Origin: a bacterium
GTDB taxonomy: Bacteria > Pseudomonadota > Alphaproteobacteria > Rickettsiales > RI-342
Length of the DNA stretch: 64,000 bases
Direction: 5' to 3'
Assembly: GCA_016124905.1 (NCBI GenBank)
Contig: WGMV01000008.1
Coordinates: forward strand, 46,521 to 110,520
Part shown: positions 43,924-52,949 of the stretch, one piece after another
Layout of the letters: every line of letters starts with the position of its first letter
How positions within the stretch are numbered: position 1 is the stretch's first letter
Translations under genes and position numbers: made by a program
Notes under the pieces: model-generated
Seen by the model: only the letters and a program-made list of their open reading frames with translations
Database searches by the model: none
What the model was told of the DNA's origin: nothing

Positions 43924-46065
43924 TTAGTCGATTTTCCTGCGCATGCCGAACAGGCTTTCGTTCAGATGGCTGAACGGTTTAAAGTCGAACGGTCCATCCA
44001 TTGGGGTGGAGTAGAACGCGGCCTCCTGAGGGGAGGTGATGCTGCCTGCCGGAAATCCCGGCCCCAGGTTCAGGTTGGGCGCCTGCGTTTTGGCGGGCAT
44101 GGCGATGCTGGTGGAAATGCTCGGCATGGCCAGCGGCGTTACACGCGGGGGAACGAAGGGATGCACAACCGGCTGTGGCGTTGGTTGCGGTGGGGGCGAT
44201 GCAGACGGCGCGGCAATAAGGGAAATATTATTCCCATAAGGGTTGAGGCTGCTATCGGTAATGATACCTGCGGCGCGGTTGCTGGTGATGGTGGTGGTAT
44301 AAGGCGCGGTATAGGCATATTCCACCAGCGATAACCTGCCGCCGCCGAGTGTGATGGTCAGATTATCGGCAATGGTGATGTCGCCATTGCCGTTAAGGCC
44401 CGCTTTCAAAATCAGGTCACCCGTTCCGAGATTGGTGATGGGAGCGTTGATCGCGATATTGCGGTCAGCCCTTAACGTCAGCGAATAAGGCGAATTCCAC
44501 GCGATTACATCCGCCACCGTAATATCCCCGGCATCGGAAAGCGCCGATTGCGTCGTGACCACCACATTGGCCATCGCCAGCTGGTTTTGCAGGGTGTTGA
44601 TGTTTAAGATGGAGCTGGAGTAAAGCGGGTAGCGGTAGGTGGTGGTCCAGATGACGTTTCCCCCATGCCCCGTGAAAACAAGCCCTCCGCTACTCACACC
44701 CGAACCGGCAATGGTCGCCGGAGAATCCGTCGCGTAGGAAATCGTGATATCGGTCGGGTCGAGCAGCAGCGTGCCCGTGTTCCCCAGCGGCCCGCGAAGG
44801 TCAACATGCCCCTGAAAGTCGAGCAACCCTTTGGCCGATACTTCCGCAAACCCGCCATGGCCGCCATGCGCCCCGCCGCGCACATCCATATTGCCATAAT
44901 AACCCGTTGCCCCGTCCGACCAGATCACCACATGCCCGCCATCGCCGTGGTCGGTCGCACTGGCGGAAATTTTCGCCGCTTTATCCACATAGGTCATCTG
45001 CGAGGCATAGGTGCCGCTGCCGCCTTGATATTCCCCGCCGATTGAGATGGCGCCGCCGCCCGCATGCCCGCTGGCGTCGATACGCGCGCCGGAAAGCAAT
45101 GCCACTTCATCGCCCAGGATGCTGATGCTTCCACCCTTGCTGCCCGGCTCTTTGCCGCTGGCATCCACCATGCCGGATACGGCCACGCGGCCGGTGTTTC
45201 TTTTTGCGGCGAGGGCATCCCCGCGCTCCCCGGCGGAAAGGGTAATGACGCCGTTCTTCCGGCCCACCGTCTGCGCGCGCAGCAGCCCGCTGGAATCGAT
45301 CAGCCGGTCCACCGCATGGCGCGCCGTCGCCGCCGTCAGGGTGATACTGCCGCCATCGGCAGTGATGCTGCCGGTATTCTTCACCAATTGCCTGGCCACA
45401 TCCCGGCTCACGGCGACATTCAGCAGCCCGTCCCCTGCCATGTCCAGCGCGAAACCATCGCCCGATGCCAGCACAACCTTGCCCAGCCTTGCTTCAATGA
45501 TGCCGCTGTTTTCCACCACCGGCGCCACCAGCCCCACCAGCCCTGCCTGGCGCGCGGTGATGCGCCCTTCATTCACAATGCGCGCATGCGGGTTGCCCGG
45601 CTGATCAAAAATCATGTTGCCGGCCATGAAATTCGCGTTGCTGATATTGGCTGTGGAGGCGATCAGCCCGGCCGCATCCACCCGGCTTGTGCCGCTGAAC
45701 ACCACCCCGTTGGGGTTGATGATACCAATGCGCCCGTTGGCGATCAGGTTTCCTTGAATCAGCGAAGGGGTTGCCGCATTCACCCGGTTCAATGTCCAGC
45801 TGCCTGTATTGGGCTGCACAAACCGTGTCGTCTCATGCGGGGCGATGTCAAACCCGCGCCAGTCAATCACCGCGCGCTGGGTGGCTTGGTTCACCGTCAG
45901 CACATGTCCGCTGCTGCCGATGCTGGCGGCTCCGCCGCTCACCACGCCGCCCACAGGGTTTGCCAGCACGGCAATAGGGGAGGTGGAAACAAAAAGGCCA
46001 AGCAAAATGGCCAGATCAATGCGTGCCAGATCATGGCGTGAGCGAAAATGAGTCAATCGGCGCAT
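43924..46065 (-). CDS. Two-partner-secretion-type exoprotein (filamentous haemagglutinin N-terminal domain)
   Basis: A 713-residue protein with a signal sequence ending VLANP (about residue 37), and the TPS domain with VNQATQRAVIDWRGFDI, VQPNTGSWTLNRV and the hallmark IINPNGVVFSG (about residues 113-123). Further on are beta-helix-type repeats rich in Gly, Asn and Ser (NTGSITADGGSITL...) and a Pro/Thr-rich tail (about 630-660). Such proteins are exported across the outer membrane by a TpsB partner. No TpsB gene is in the window. At 713 residues it is a small member, so it may be a compact adhesin. Confidence 0.88.
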   Translation of the reverse strand: MRRLTHFRSRHDLARIDLAILLGLFVSTSPIAVLANPVGGVVSGGAASIGSSGHVLTVNQATQRAVIDWRGFDIAPHETTRFVQPNTGSWTLNRVNAATPSLIQGNLIANGRIGIINPNGVVFSGTSRVDAAGLIASTANISNANFMAGNMIFDQPGNPHARIVNEGRITARQAGLVGLVAPVVENSGIIEARLGKVVLASGDGFALDMAGDGLLNVAVSRDVARQLVKNTGSITADGGSITLTAATARHAVDRLIDSSGLLRAQTVGRKNGVITLSAGERGDALAAKRNTGRVAVSGMVDASGKEPGSKGGSISILGDEVALLSGARIDASGHAGGGAISIGGEYQGGSGTYASQMTYVDKAAKISASATDHGDGGHVVIWSDGATGYYGNMDVRGGAHGGHGGFAEVSAKGLLDFQGHVDLRGPLGNTGTLLLDPTDITISYATDSPATIAGSGVSSGGLVFTGHGGNVIWTTTYRYPLYSSSILNINTLQNQLAMANVVVTTQSALSDAGDITVADVIAWNSPYSLTLRADRNIAINAPITNLGTGDLILKAGLNGNGDITIADNLTITLGGGRLSLVEYAYTAPYTTTITSNRAAGIITDSSLNPYGNNISLIAAPSASPPPQPTPQPVVHPFVPPRVTPLAMPSISTSIAMPAKTQAPNLNLGPGFPAGSITSPQEAAFYSTPMDGPFDFKPFSHLNESLFGMRRKID

Positions 46066-46167
46066 GTCATTTCCCGAAATGAAACAGGAGCCGATCTCTA
46101 CACCACCTCAGGATGTAATCAAAGCACTTATCGTACTTATGCCAATGAAATCAATATTTTGTTACAA

Positions 46168-46686
46168 TTAATGCTTACCCGCGAACAGGTACAGATACTG
46201 CCCGTAACCCTTCGCTTCCATCTCGGATTTCGGGATGAATTTCAGTGAGGCGGAGTTGATGCAGAAGCGCTTGCCGCCCTTGTCCTTCGGTCCATCCTCA
46301 AACACATGGCCCAGATGCGCGCCACTTTTGCCGGATTTGATTTCGGTGCGCTCCATGCCCGCGCTTTTGTCCTGCAATTCACCCACCAGCTTGGGGTTGA
46401 TGGGCTTGGTGAAGCTCGGCCAGCCCGTGCCGGAATCATACTTGTCCGTGGAGGAAAACAGCGGCGTGCCGCTGATCACGTCCACATAAATGCCTTCCTC
46501 GTGGTTGTTCCAGTATTCGTTATGAAAGGCAGGCTCCGTCGCGCCTTTCTGGGTCACGGCATGCTGCATGGGGCTGAGTTTCTCCAGCGGCGTGGTCAGG
46601 GGGGTGTAATTCAGCTTTTCACCTTCCGCCGCCAGGGCAGGGAAGGCCATGGTCAAGCATATGGAAATGAATGATATTATGCGCAT
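46168..46686 (-). CDS. msrB: Peptide-methionine (R)-S-oxide reductase MsrB, exported
   Basis: The start at 46684-46686 gives a 172-residue protein with a signal peptide ([19 protein letters not shown]). The reductase domain has [43 protein letters not shown] and catalytic Cys142 in [11 protein letters not shown]. The CxxC pairs that bind zinc in many MsrB proteins are absent (VISGTPLF stands where CGxPLF is usual), as in the zinc-free forms. It repairs methionine oxide in exported proteins and needs an electron donor in the periplasm. Confidence 0.92.
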   Translation of the reverse strand: MRIISFISICLTMAFPALAAEGEKLNYTPLTTPLEKLSPMQHAVTQKGATEPAFHNEYWNNHEEGIYVDVISGTPLFSSTDKYDSGTGWPSFTKPINPKLVGELQDKSAGMERTEIKSGKSGAHLGHVFEDGPKDKGGKRFCINSASLKFIPKSEMEAKGYGQYLYLFAGKH

Positions 46687-46774
46687 AAAAAGCCCTTTCC
46701 GGTAAGTATTTGGCGCAAACACAAAAAAGTAACATGCGCGTGGCATAATGGGTAGAGAATAAGGAACCCACACT

Positions 46775-47962
46775 ATGCCAGGGCCTTTCGGAAATCCGAA
46801 TGATTATTACTATCCGGTGGACATCGCAGCCGTCCCGGAAGGCCATTTGCCTTACAGCATGTTTTTTGAAGAGCTGTACGGAGGTTCCGCCGCCCAGTTC
46901 AATTCGCAGATCGGCAGTCACAACCCCAGTGTGGACACGGCCGTGCCGGAAGGTACTGCTGTGGTTGCGCCGACTTCAGGCCGGGTTGTGTATGCAGGTC
47001 CGGTGGAAGGAGACTATCAGGGCACGGATGCCGCTTATACAGTTACCATTCTAGGTGATGACGGAAATTATTACCGTATGCTGCATGTGTCGGCGGAAGG
47101 GTTGATTCCACCATACACGAATGGTGAGCCCACGCGCGTGACGGCGGGCCAGCAGATTGCTCAAACAGCAGGTTTCCCAGAACTTCAGGGGCTTGATCCC
47201 CATCTCGATTTCCGCGTATTCGTACCCTATAGCGACGGCATTGATGGCGACCATCCTCCCGTCCTGCTGGATCAGGAGGGTAATCCATCCGGCCGTCACG
47301 ATTATTATCAGGGGACCATCAATCTGGCGCAGGGGCAGGTGGAAGGCTACTGGGTAGACCCGTTTGCCATCTGGGGCAGCAATTCTCCCGAGCAGCGCGG
47401 GCTGATGCTCGGCATGTCGCATAACCCTTCCATCGGTCCGCTTTTGAATATCACCGAGCCAATGAATTATGCCGAAATCCAGCGCATCGATGAAATCAAC
47501 GCCATCATTCGCCAGACGGCGATGGACCATCTGCAATTACTGGCTGCCACCCAGTCGGGCTGGCAGGCCCGCGCTGAAGATCCCACTTTTCTACGTCAAA
47601 TAGAAAGCCTTGATATCCGCTTCCCAACCAGCTTCGAATGGGTGGGCAGCAAGGTATATCTTGCACATTTGTTGCCTGCTGCTGACGAACGGGTTCAAAA
47701 TCTTGCCGCCGTACTGGAATCTATCCCGAGCACCACGGTAACCTCACAAATTCTTGCCAGCACCTATGTGCAGGGGAGCAGGGCTTATCTTCAGGAGCAT
47801 TATCCACCCATTGTGGAAACCGGCATGGCTGCCCCATCAAATGATACCGGCCTTTCTGTTCCAGGGGTGACCCTCTTGTCGACCAGCGCGACGCACGCCA
47901 ATGGTTTCACGCCTGACATGACGCCTGCCGTCGGCGGGGCAGGCCCGCAGCTTGGGCGTTGA
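46775..47962 (+). CDS. M23/LytM-like protein with altered metal ligands, copy 1
   Basis: A 395-residue protein without signal peptide. Residues 45-160 follow the M23 (lysostaphin-type) fold: [20 protein letters not shown], then [24 protein letters not shown], and PHLDFRVFV. Compared with active enzymes, the HxxxD ligand reads N50-x3-D54, and the HxH motif reads H143-L-D145, so two of three zinc ligands differ while H104 and H143 remain. Residues 200-345 are helical with no known match; the tail is Ser/Thr/Pro-rich. The next gene is a paralogue. Either a degenerate scaffold (as EnvC-type LytM factors are) or a protein with another metal. Confidence 0.82.
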   Translation: MPGPFGNPNDYYYPVDIAAVPEGHLPYSMFFEELYGGSAAQFNSQIGSHNPSVDTAVPEGTAVVAPTSGRVVYAGPVEGDYQGTDAAYTVTILGDDGNYYRMLHVSAEGLIPPYTNGEPTRVTAGQQIAQTAGFPELQGLDPHLDFRVFVPYSDGIDGDHPPVLLDQEGNPSGRHDYYQGTINLAQGQVEGYWVDPFAIWGSNSPEQRGLMLGMSHNPSIGPLLNITEPMNYAEIQRIDEINAIIRQTAMDHLQLLAATQSGWQARAEDPTFLRQIESLDIRFPTSFEWVGSKVYLAHLLPAADERVQNLAAVLESIPSTTVTSQILASTYVQGSRAYLQEHYPPIVETGMAAPSNDTGLSVPGVTLLSTSATHANGFTPDMTPAVGGAGPQLGR

Positions 47963-48029
47963 ACCCATCCATAAAATCGTAACAATCCATCCCTAGCTTC
48001 CGGTATCTTTTAAACAATAAGGTGCCGTC

Positions 48030-49106
48030 ATGGTCGATTTCCTCCCAAGCGATCAATATGTTTTTCCCGTAGGGGCAGGCGGTCAGCCGGGAGTTGTTCC
48101 CCAAGTGTATTTCAGTATGTTCTACCGGGAGCGCTATCGCGAAGCTTCCCGGTCATTCAACGACGATCTGAACGGCAGCAATCCGAGCATCGACATTGCC
48201 GTGACGCTTGGTTCAATGGTGGTGGCCCCTATCAGCGGCACGGTGGTCTATTCTGGTCCGGTAAAAGAGCAATATCCTGGCACCGAGCCAGGATACACGG
48301 TGACCATTCACGGTATAGACGGCAATTATTATCGCCTGATGCACCTGCAGGAGGAGGGCCTGCCTGCCTTGAACGCCCAAGTGAACACGGGGGATGAAAT
48401 CGGTCATACAGCCTACCTGGGTGAGAATATGGGCGCGCATCTTGATTTTCGTGTGTTTGTGGAAGGCACGCCGCCGGAAGGCGCGGACGCGGTGAGAGGG
48501 CGTATTTATACCGGGGCCAGCGGCACTGATTTCATCAGCGGCTATTACGTAGACCCCTTCACTCCTTGGGGCACCACGTCCGAAGATCAGCGCAGCCTCA
48601 TGTGGCAGCGCTACAACCCCAATCCCAACCGCGCCCTGACGGATCTTCAGGCCGAAATCGGCGATCTGGATATCAGCGCCGCCAACAGCGCCCTGCGTGA
48701 TGTTGCCGCGGGCTCTCTCCGCGCGGCGGGGCTTGAGACGGAAGAGGCCATCAACTACATCCCCCAGCTTGATCTGCGGAACCCTGGCACTTTCGCCGAT
48801 CTGGCGATGGTGCTGGAAGACCAGGGTGCCACCCTGGCTTCCGCCTTTCCACGCAGCAACCCCATGGTCCAGCAGCTGGCAGCCTTGCTTCAGACCGTCC
48901 CGGCGGTCAACAATGTTACCGACCTGGAGGAATATGTCGAATCCAGCAGGCAGTATCTGCAGGATAACCTTCGCGTATCCGCCGTGCCGGAGGATCAGAT
49001 TCAGCGTTTGGGTGGCATCTTGATGCGCTACAGCGGGGAGGCCTCCGCCATGAAAGAAGAAAACATTTCGTTTGAAAACCCCCAGGCAATTTCACGTTTC
49101 ATATAA
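48030..49106 (+). CDS. M23/LytM-like protein with altered metal ligands, copy 2
   Basis: A 358-residue paralogue of the upstream protein, 67 bp downstream. The LytM-like domain (about 46-145) has NPSIDIAVTLGSMVVAPISG, GTVVYSG, VTIHGIDGNYYRLMHLQ and AHLDFRVFV. The same substitutions are present (N51-x3-D55, H137-L-D139), with H105 kept, so the change is shared and not random decay. The N-terminal 45 residues are also alike (VFPVGAGGQPGVVPQVYFSMFYRERY vs [25 protein letters not shown]). The C-terminal helical part resembles copy 1 only loosely. No export signal. Confidence 0.82.
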   Translation: MVDFLPSDQYVFPVGAGGQPGVVPQVYFSMFYRERYREASRSFNDDLNGSNPSIDIAVTLGSMVVAPISGTVVYSGPVKEQYPGTEPGYTVTIHGIDGNYYRLMHLQEEGLPALNAQVNTGDEIGHTAYLGENMGAHLDFRVFVEGTPPEGADAVRGRIYTGASGTDFISGYYVDPFTPWGTTSEDQRSLMWQRYNPNPNRALTDLQAEIGDLDISAANSALRDVAAGSLRAAGLETEEAINYIPQLDLRNPGTFADLAMVLEDQGATLASAFPRSNPMVQQLAALLQTVPAVNNVTDLEEYVESSRQYLQDNLRVSAVPEDQIQRLGGILMRYSGEASAMKEENISFENPQAISRFI

Positions 49107-49156
49107 ATGCAAGCGCTTGTTTTATTATATTAAGACAGTTTTAACCCAAAAATCCT

Positions 49157-49192
49157 ATTGATTAGGTAGGAAATAAACTCTACCAATCCAAT
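49157..49192 (+). promoter_or_regulatory. Probable operator of the Rrf2-family regulator
   Basis: ATTGATTAGGTAG (49157-49169) and CTACCAATCCAAT (49180-49192) form an imperfect inverted repeat, matching at 10 of 13 positions, with a 10-bp spacer. It lies 28 bp before the ATG at 49220 and contains a nested CCTA-TTGAT-TAGG palindrome on its left side (49154-49166). Spacing and position fit an autoregulatory site of an Rrf2 dimer. Confidence 0.5.
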
Positions 49193-49219
49193 CGACTTTA
49201 GGGTTTTGGGACAGGACGC

Positions 49220-49645
49220 ATGCTTTCCATGAAAGCCAAATACGCGCTGCGTGCGCTGATGGTGCTGACCAGCCGGGGCGGCAAAATGGCCGCCAAGGAG
49301 CTGGCGCAGGAAGCCGATGTTCCCTCCAAATTCCTCGAAGCCATCCTGCTTGAGCTCAAGCAGCACGGTCTGGTGGAAAGCAAGCGCGGCATCTTTGGGG
49401 GCTATATTCTCTCGCGTGATCCGTTCGAGATTCCCGTGGGCGAGGTCGTCCGCGCGCTTGACGGATCGCTGGCGCCCATACGCTGCGCCAGTCAGAACCA
49501 GTTTCAGCCCTGCGACGATTGCCCCGACGTTCAGCATTGCGCCATCCGCAAGCTGATGGTGGAGGTGCGCAACGCCATCGCGGGCGTGCTGGACCGGACC
49601 AACCTCGCCGAGCTCACCCGCAGCAACCAGCTACCCGTTATGTAA
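49220..49645 (+). CDS. Rrf2-family transcriptional regulator (Fe-S cysteine set)
   Basis: A 141-residue Rrf2 protein with the winged-helix signature YALRALMVLTSRGGK, LAQEADVPSKFLEAILLELK and RGIFGGYILSRDPFEI. Four cysteines (C89, C98, C101, C107) in the loop RCASQNQFQPCDDCPDVQHC could bind an iron-sulphur cluster as in IscR, NsrR and RirA. The next gene is a YezD-like small protein, a pairing seen with Rrf2 regulators of sulphur/cysteine genes. The start ATG 49220 follows GGACAGGA; an in-frame ATG at 49229 is also possible. Confidence 0.92.
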   Translation: MLSMKAKYALRALMVLTSRGGKMAAKELAQEADVPSKFLEAILLELKQHGLVESKRGIFGGYILSRDPFEIPVGEVVRALDGSLAPIRCASQNQFQPCDDCPDVQHCAIRKLMVEVRNAIAGVLDRTNLAELTRSNQLPVM

Positions 49646-49657
49646 TAGGAGAAAGAC

Positions 49658-49831
49658 ATGGTTCAAACGAAAGAATCATCAGTCCCGCTGAACGAAACCG
49701 AGGCCTTCATCCTCAGCAAGCTGCGCGACATCCGCTATGGCAGCGTGGAGGTCACCATCCACGACGCCCGCGTCGTTCAGGTGGAAAGCCGCCACAAAAC
49801 ACGTTTTGAAAAATCAACCGATAAAGCGTGA
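49658..49831 (+). CDS. YezD-family (DUF2292) small protein
   Basis: A 57-residue protein in the gap after the Rrf2 regulator, with ribosome binding site TAGGAGAAAGAC before ATG 49658. The core FILSKLRDIRYGSVEVTIHD, then RVVQVESRHKTRF, is the YezD/DUF2292 pattern. These small proteins are often encoded next to Rrf2 or sulphur-assimilation genes and have no known activity. It is probably co-transcribed with the regulator, 12 bp downstream. Confidence 0.85.
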   Translation: MVQTKESSVPLNETEAFILSKLRDIRYGSVEVTIHDARVVQVESRHKTRFEKSTDKA

Positions 49832-49921
49832 TCATATCCACATATTATCATTGTAAATCTCATCCATTTTGCCTACCAGTCAACTGAAGGCTCGAGACAA
49901 ACTCCCCGAAAGGAAGCACCC

Positions 49922-50284
49922 ATGTTAACGAGCAATGTCATCCTGATGAGCCAGTTGCCTGAGCAGGAAAACACCCCCGCCCACCGCAGCCTTGCCGGGC
50001 GTGCCACCCTTCGCCTTCTGGCCCGTTTTCGCCGCAGCCTTTACCAGCTTTTTACCGATCATCCGCACGGCGCAGGCGAGTCCTATCTGGTACATGCCTG
50101 GTTTACCACGGTTATTTCGTTTCGCTTTTTTACCTGCGCGGTGGCCCTGTTTTTACACGGGATTTTTCCCTTCCTCTTCACCACCTATGTAAGCGCGCAG
50201 ACGCGCAAGCTTTACCGCCTTTTCCGCCTGCGTTCGCACCGCATGGTTCTTAAAAAACAGGCCGCTCTTACGGACAGCGAATAA
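49922..50284 (+). CDS. DUF6356-like small membrane protein
   Basis: A 120-residue protein with two adjacent hydrophobic segments (about 60-90) after the motif FTDHPHGAGESYLVHAWFT. The HP-x-x-x-GE-S-Y-x-x-H pattern is as in DUF6356 proteins, small alphaproteobacterial membrane proteins of unknown role. The basic C-terminus suggests a cytoplasmic tail. An AAAGGAAG ribosome binding site precedes ATG 49922. It is followed 3 bp later by an FAD oxidoreductase, suggesting an operon. Confidence 0.78.
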   Translation: MLTSNVILMSQLPEQENTPAHRSLAGRATLRLLARFRRSLYQLFTDHPHGAGESYLVHAWFTTVISFRFFTCAVALFLHGIFPFLFTTYVSAQTRKLYRLFRLRSHRMVLKKQAALTDSE

Positions 50285-50287
50285 CCC

Positions 50288-51652
50288 ATGCCCACGGCGC
50301 AACTTGCCATTATTGGTGGAGGCGCCTCCGCCGCGGCCCTCACTATCCATCTGGCGCGCCACCTTCGCCATCCCGTGCATATCCATGTGTTCGATCCCGC
50401 TCTTTCGCCCTGGCGTGGCGTGGCCTATGGCCGCGCGGCTCCCTGGCACCTGCTGAATGTGCGCGGCAAGGGAATGTCCATCCTGCCGGAAGAGCCGGAT
50501 CATTTTGTGCACTGGTTGAAAAACAACGGTGAACCTGCTGATCCGGAGGGGTTCGCGCCGAGGGTGATATACGGCAATTACCTCACCGCCCTGGCCACCG
50601 GTGCCGCGGCCATCATCCGCCAACAGGGTGGCGAGGTAAGCCATCATCGTTTGGCTATTGTCGGCCTGCGACGTCAGGATGAGGGATGGGTGCTGCAGGA
50701 TGAAGAGGGGGAGGAGCATTCCGTCACCCATGCCGTGCTGGCCTCGGGTAATCCTTCGCCGCGTCCCATCGCGGCGCAGGTGCAGCATTCCGCCATCATC
50801 CAGAATCCCTGGTTTCCTGCCTCCGACAGCCTGCTGGCGCAGGCCGACCTGTCGGAAACCACCAAAGCCGATGACCGCATCATTCTGGTCGGCACCGGGT
50901 TGACCATGGTCGATATTGCCATTTCCCTTATGCAGCGCGGCTATCGGGGCAGCCTCACTGCCGTCTCGCGCCATGCGCATCTGCCACGCCCGCACAAGGA
51001 GGGCATTACACCCATCCCATGCGCCCTCAGCCAGCATCCCGAACAAGCCCCCCGCACCGCCGCAAGCCTGCTGCACGCCTTGCGCCAGGAGGCGAAAGAA
51101 GCCGTCCGCCATGGGCATGACTGGCGCTGCATAGTCGACGGCATTCGCCCCGTCACCGTTCAGCTCTGGCAGCAATTGCCGGAAAAGGAAAAGCAGCGCA
51201 TCGCCCGCCGTCTCGGCAGCACCTGGAGCATCCACCGTCACCGCATGGCCGTCGCCATTTATCAGCAATTGCAGGAATGGATTGAATATGGCCGGCTGGC
51301 GTTGCACGAAGGTGCCGCGCAACGGGTGGAGCTGCATGAAAAGGGTGCCGCGCTTCACCTACGCAATGGGGAAATCCTGCCCGCCCGCGCCGTCATCAAC
51401 TGCACCGGGCCGGATCTATCGACGGCCACGCAGCCCTTGCTGAAGCACCTGACGGAAAACGGCCTTGCCCGCCCGGGCGCATTGGGCTGGGGCGTGGCCA
51501 CCAACGATGCCGCTCAGGTGCTTGGCCCGGCTGAAACCCGCCTCTATGCCATCGGTCCTTTAAGGGCGGGCGATCGGTTCGAATCCACCGCCATGCCGGA
51601 AATACGCATGCAGGCCAAGGCACTAGCCGAGACGCTTGCCGCTGTGCTATAA
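50288..51652 (+). CDS. FAD/NAD(P)-binding oxidoreductase (YdhS-like)
   Basis: A 454-residue flavoprotein with dinucleotide-binding motif LAIIGGGASAAALTIHLA at the N-terminus, followed by RGVAYGRAAPWHLLNVRGKGMSILP, the signature of the NAD_binding_9 family. A second Rossmann-like part (ILVGTGLTMVDIAISLM, about residues 199-215) and the C-terminal VINCTGPDLST are visible. Substrate unknown. It may form an operon with the DUF6356 gene (3-bp gap) and precedes a glycosyltransferase by 7 bp. Confidence 0.88.
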   Translation: MPTAQLAIIGGGASAAALTIHLARHLRHPVHIHVFDPALSPWRGVAYGRAAPWHLLNVRGKGMSILPEEPDHFVHWLKNNGEPADPEGFAPRVIYGNYLTALATGAAAIIRQQGGEVSHHRLAIVGLRRQDEGWVLQDEEGEEHSVTHAVLASGNPSPRPIAAQVQHSAIIQNPWFPASDSLLAQADLSETTKADDRIILVGTGLTMVDIAISLMQRGYRGSLTAVSRHAHLPRPHKEGITPIPCALSQHPEQAPRTAASLLHALRQEAKEAVRHGHDWRCIVDGIRPVTVQLWQQLPEKEKQRIARRLGSTWSIHRHRMAVAIYQQLQEWIEYGRLALHEGAAQRVELHEKGAALHLRNGEILPARAVINCTGPDLSTATQPLLKHLTENGLARPGALGWGVATNDAAQVLGPAETRLYAIGPLRAGDRFESTAMPEIRMQAKALAETLAAVL

Positions 51653-51659
51653 GCCCCGG

Positions 51660-52949
51660 ATGCGGATTTTATTCATTCACCCCAACATGCCGGGGCAGTT
51701 CAAACATCTGGCACGCATCTATGGCGCCCTGCCGGATTATGAAGTGGCCTTCATCACCAAACCCAAGCCGGATGTGAACATCCCCGGCGTGCGCAAGGTC
51801 GAATATGTCGAGCCGCGTGAGCCGAGTGTCAAAACGCACCGCTACCTCATCAGCACCGAACGCGGCGTGCTGGTGGGGCAGGAGGTCTACCGCGCCGCCC
51901 GCCGCCTGATGCAGGATGGCTTTGTGCCCGATGTCATCGTCGGCCATCCCGGCTGGGGCGACATGCTCTTTCTGCGCGACCTCTGGCCCGATGTGCCGCA
52001 GCTTCATTTCTGCGAATTCTTTTACAATGCCCGCGGTTCCGATGTCGGGTTCGACCCCGACGCCCCCGCCACCGAGGACGACGCCGCCCGCATCCGCATC
52101 AAAAACACAGTGCATCTGCACAGCCTGGCTTCCGCCACATGGGGCTATGCGCCGACCCACTGGCAGCACCAGCAGTTTCCGGAAGTATTCCGCCCGAGCA
52201 TCTCGGTCGTGCATGACGGTATCGACATGCAAGCCTGCACGCCCAACGACGAAGCCGTCTTCACGCTGCCTGGCGGCGGCGTGCTGACGAAAAAAGACAA
52301 GCTGGTGACCTATGTTGCCCGTAATTTCGAGCCTTATCGCGGCATCGGCACCTTCATGCAGGCCGCCAAGCTGATTCTGGATCGCGATCCCGAGGTGCGC
52401 ATCGTTGCCGTCGGCAGCGACGGGGTGAGCTACGGCAAAAAACTCCCCCCCGGCCAGAGCTACCGCAAAATATGGATGAACAAGGTACCGGGGCTGGATC
52501 TCTCCCGCCTGCATTTCGTCGGCCATTTGCCGTATGATCAGCTGCTGGATCTCTTTCGCATCACCCGCGCGCATATTTACCTCACCTATCCCTTTGTGCT
52601 TTCTTGGTCGATGCTGGAAGCCATGGCCTGCGGCGCGCCGATCATCGGCTCCGCCACCCCTCCGGTGGAGGAGGTCATCAACCACGGCCTCAACGGCTGG
52701 CTGGTGGATTTCTTCTCGCCCGAGGAAGTGGCCGATGCCGTGCATCACGCGTTGAAGAACGATGAGGAGCGCATCGCCATTCAGAATGCCGCCCGCCACA
52801 CCGTGCAGGCGCATTACGACTTCAACGACTGCCTGCCCAAGCACATGGCCATGATCGCCCAGCTGGCCGACGGCGAATCCGGCGAACCCAGCCCAAGCGC
52901 CATTGCCGATGCGCGCGACCTTTTGCTGAAGCTGGAGAACGCCGCATGA
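51660..52949 (+). CDS. GT4-type glycosyltransferase
   Basis: Start at ATG 51660 (MRILFIHPNMPGQFKHLAR), which gives the family-typical beginning; 429 residues. A GT-B fold is indicated by the N-terminal Rossmann domain (GQFKHL...VGHPGWGDMLFL) and the C-terminal donor domain with RGIGTFMQAAKLI, LSWSMLEAMACGAPIIGSAT, VEEVINHGLNGWLVDFFSPEE. Glu in the EAMA segment is the usual donor-binding residue. Acceptor unknown. Overlaps the next gene by 4 bp. Confidence 0.92.
   Translation: MRILFIHPNMPGQFKHLARIYGALPDYEVAFITKPKPDVNIPGVRKVEYVEPREPSVKTHRYLISTERGVLVGQEVYRAARRLMQDGFVPDVIVGHPGWGDMLFLRDLWPDVPQLHFCEFFYNARGSDVGFDPDAPATEDDAARIRIKNTVHLHSLASATWGYAPTHWQHQQFPEVFRPSISVVHDGIDMQACTPNDEAVFTLPGGGVLTKKDKLVTYVARNFEPYRGIGTFMQAAKLILDRDPEVRIVAVGSDGVSYGKKLPPGQSYRKIWMNKVPGLDLSRLHFVGHLPYDQLLDLFRITRAHIYLTYPFVLSWSMLEAMACGAPIIGSATPPVEEVINHGLNGWLVDFFSPEEVADAVHHALKNDEERIAIQNAARHTVQAHYDFNDCLPKHMAMIAQLADGESGEPSPSAIADARDLLLKLENAA

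Noticed and set aside
45064..46041. 325-codon plus-strand frame opposite the exoprotein
   Set aside because: No motif; overlaps the TPS domain of the minus-strand gene entirely.
49107..49135. Palindrome CAAGCGCTTG followed by TTTTATT after the second M23-like gene as terminator
   Set aside because: The stem would be three to four base pairs with a loop of two to four bases, too weak to call.
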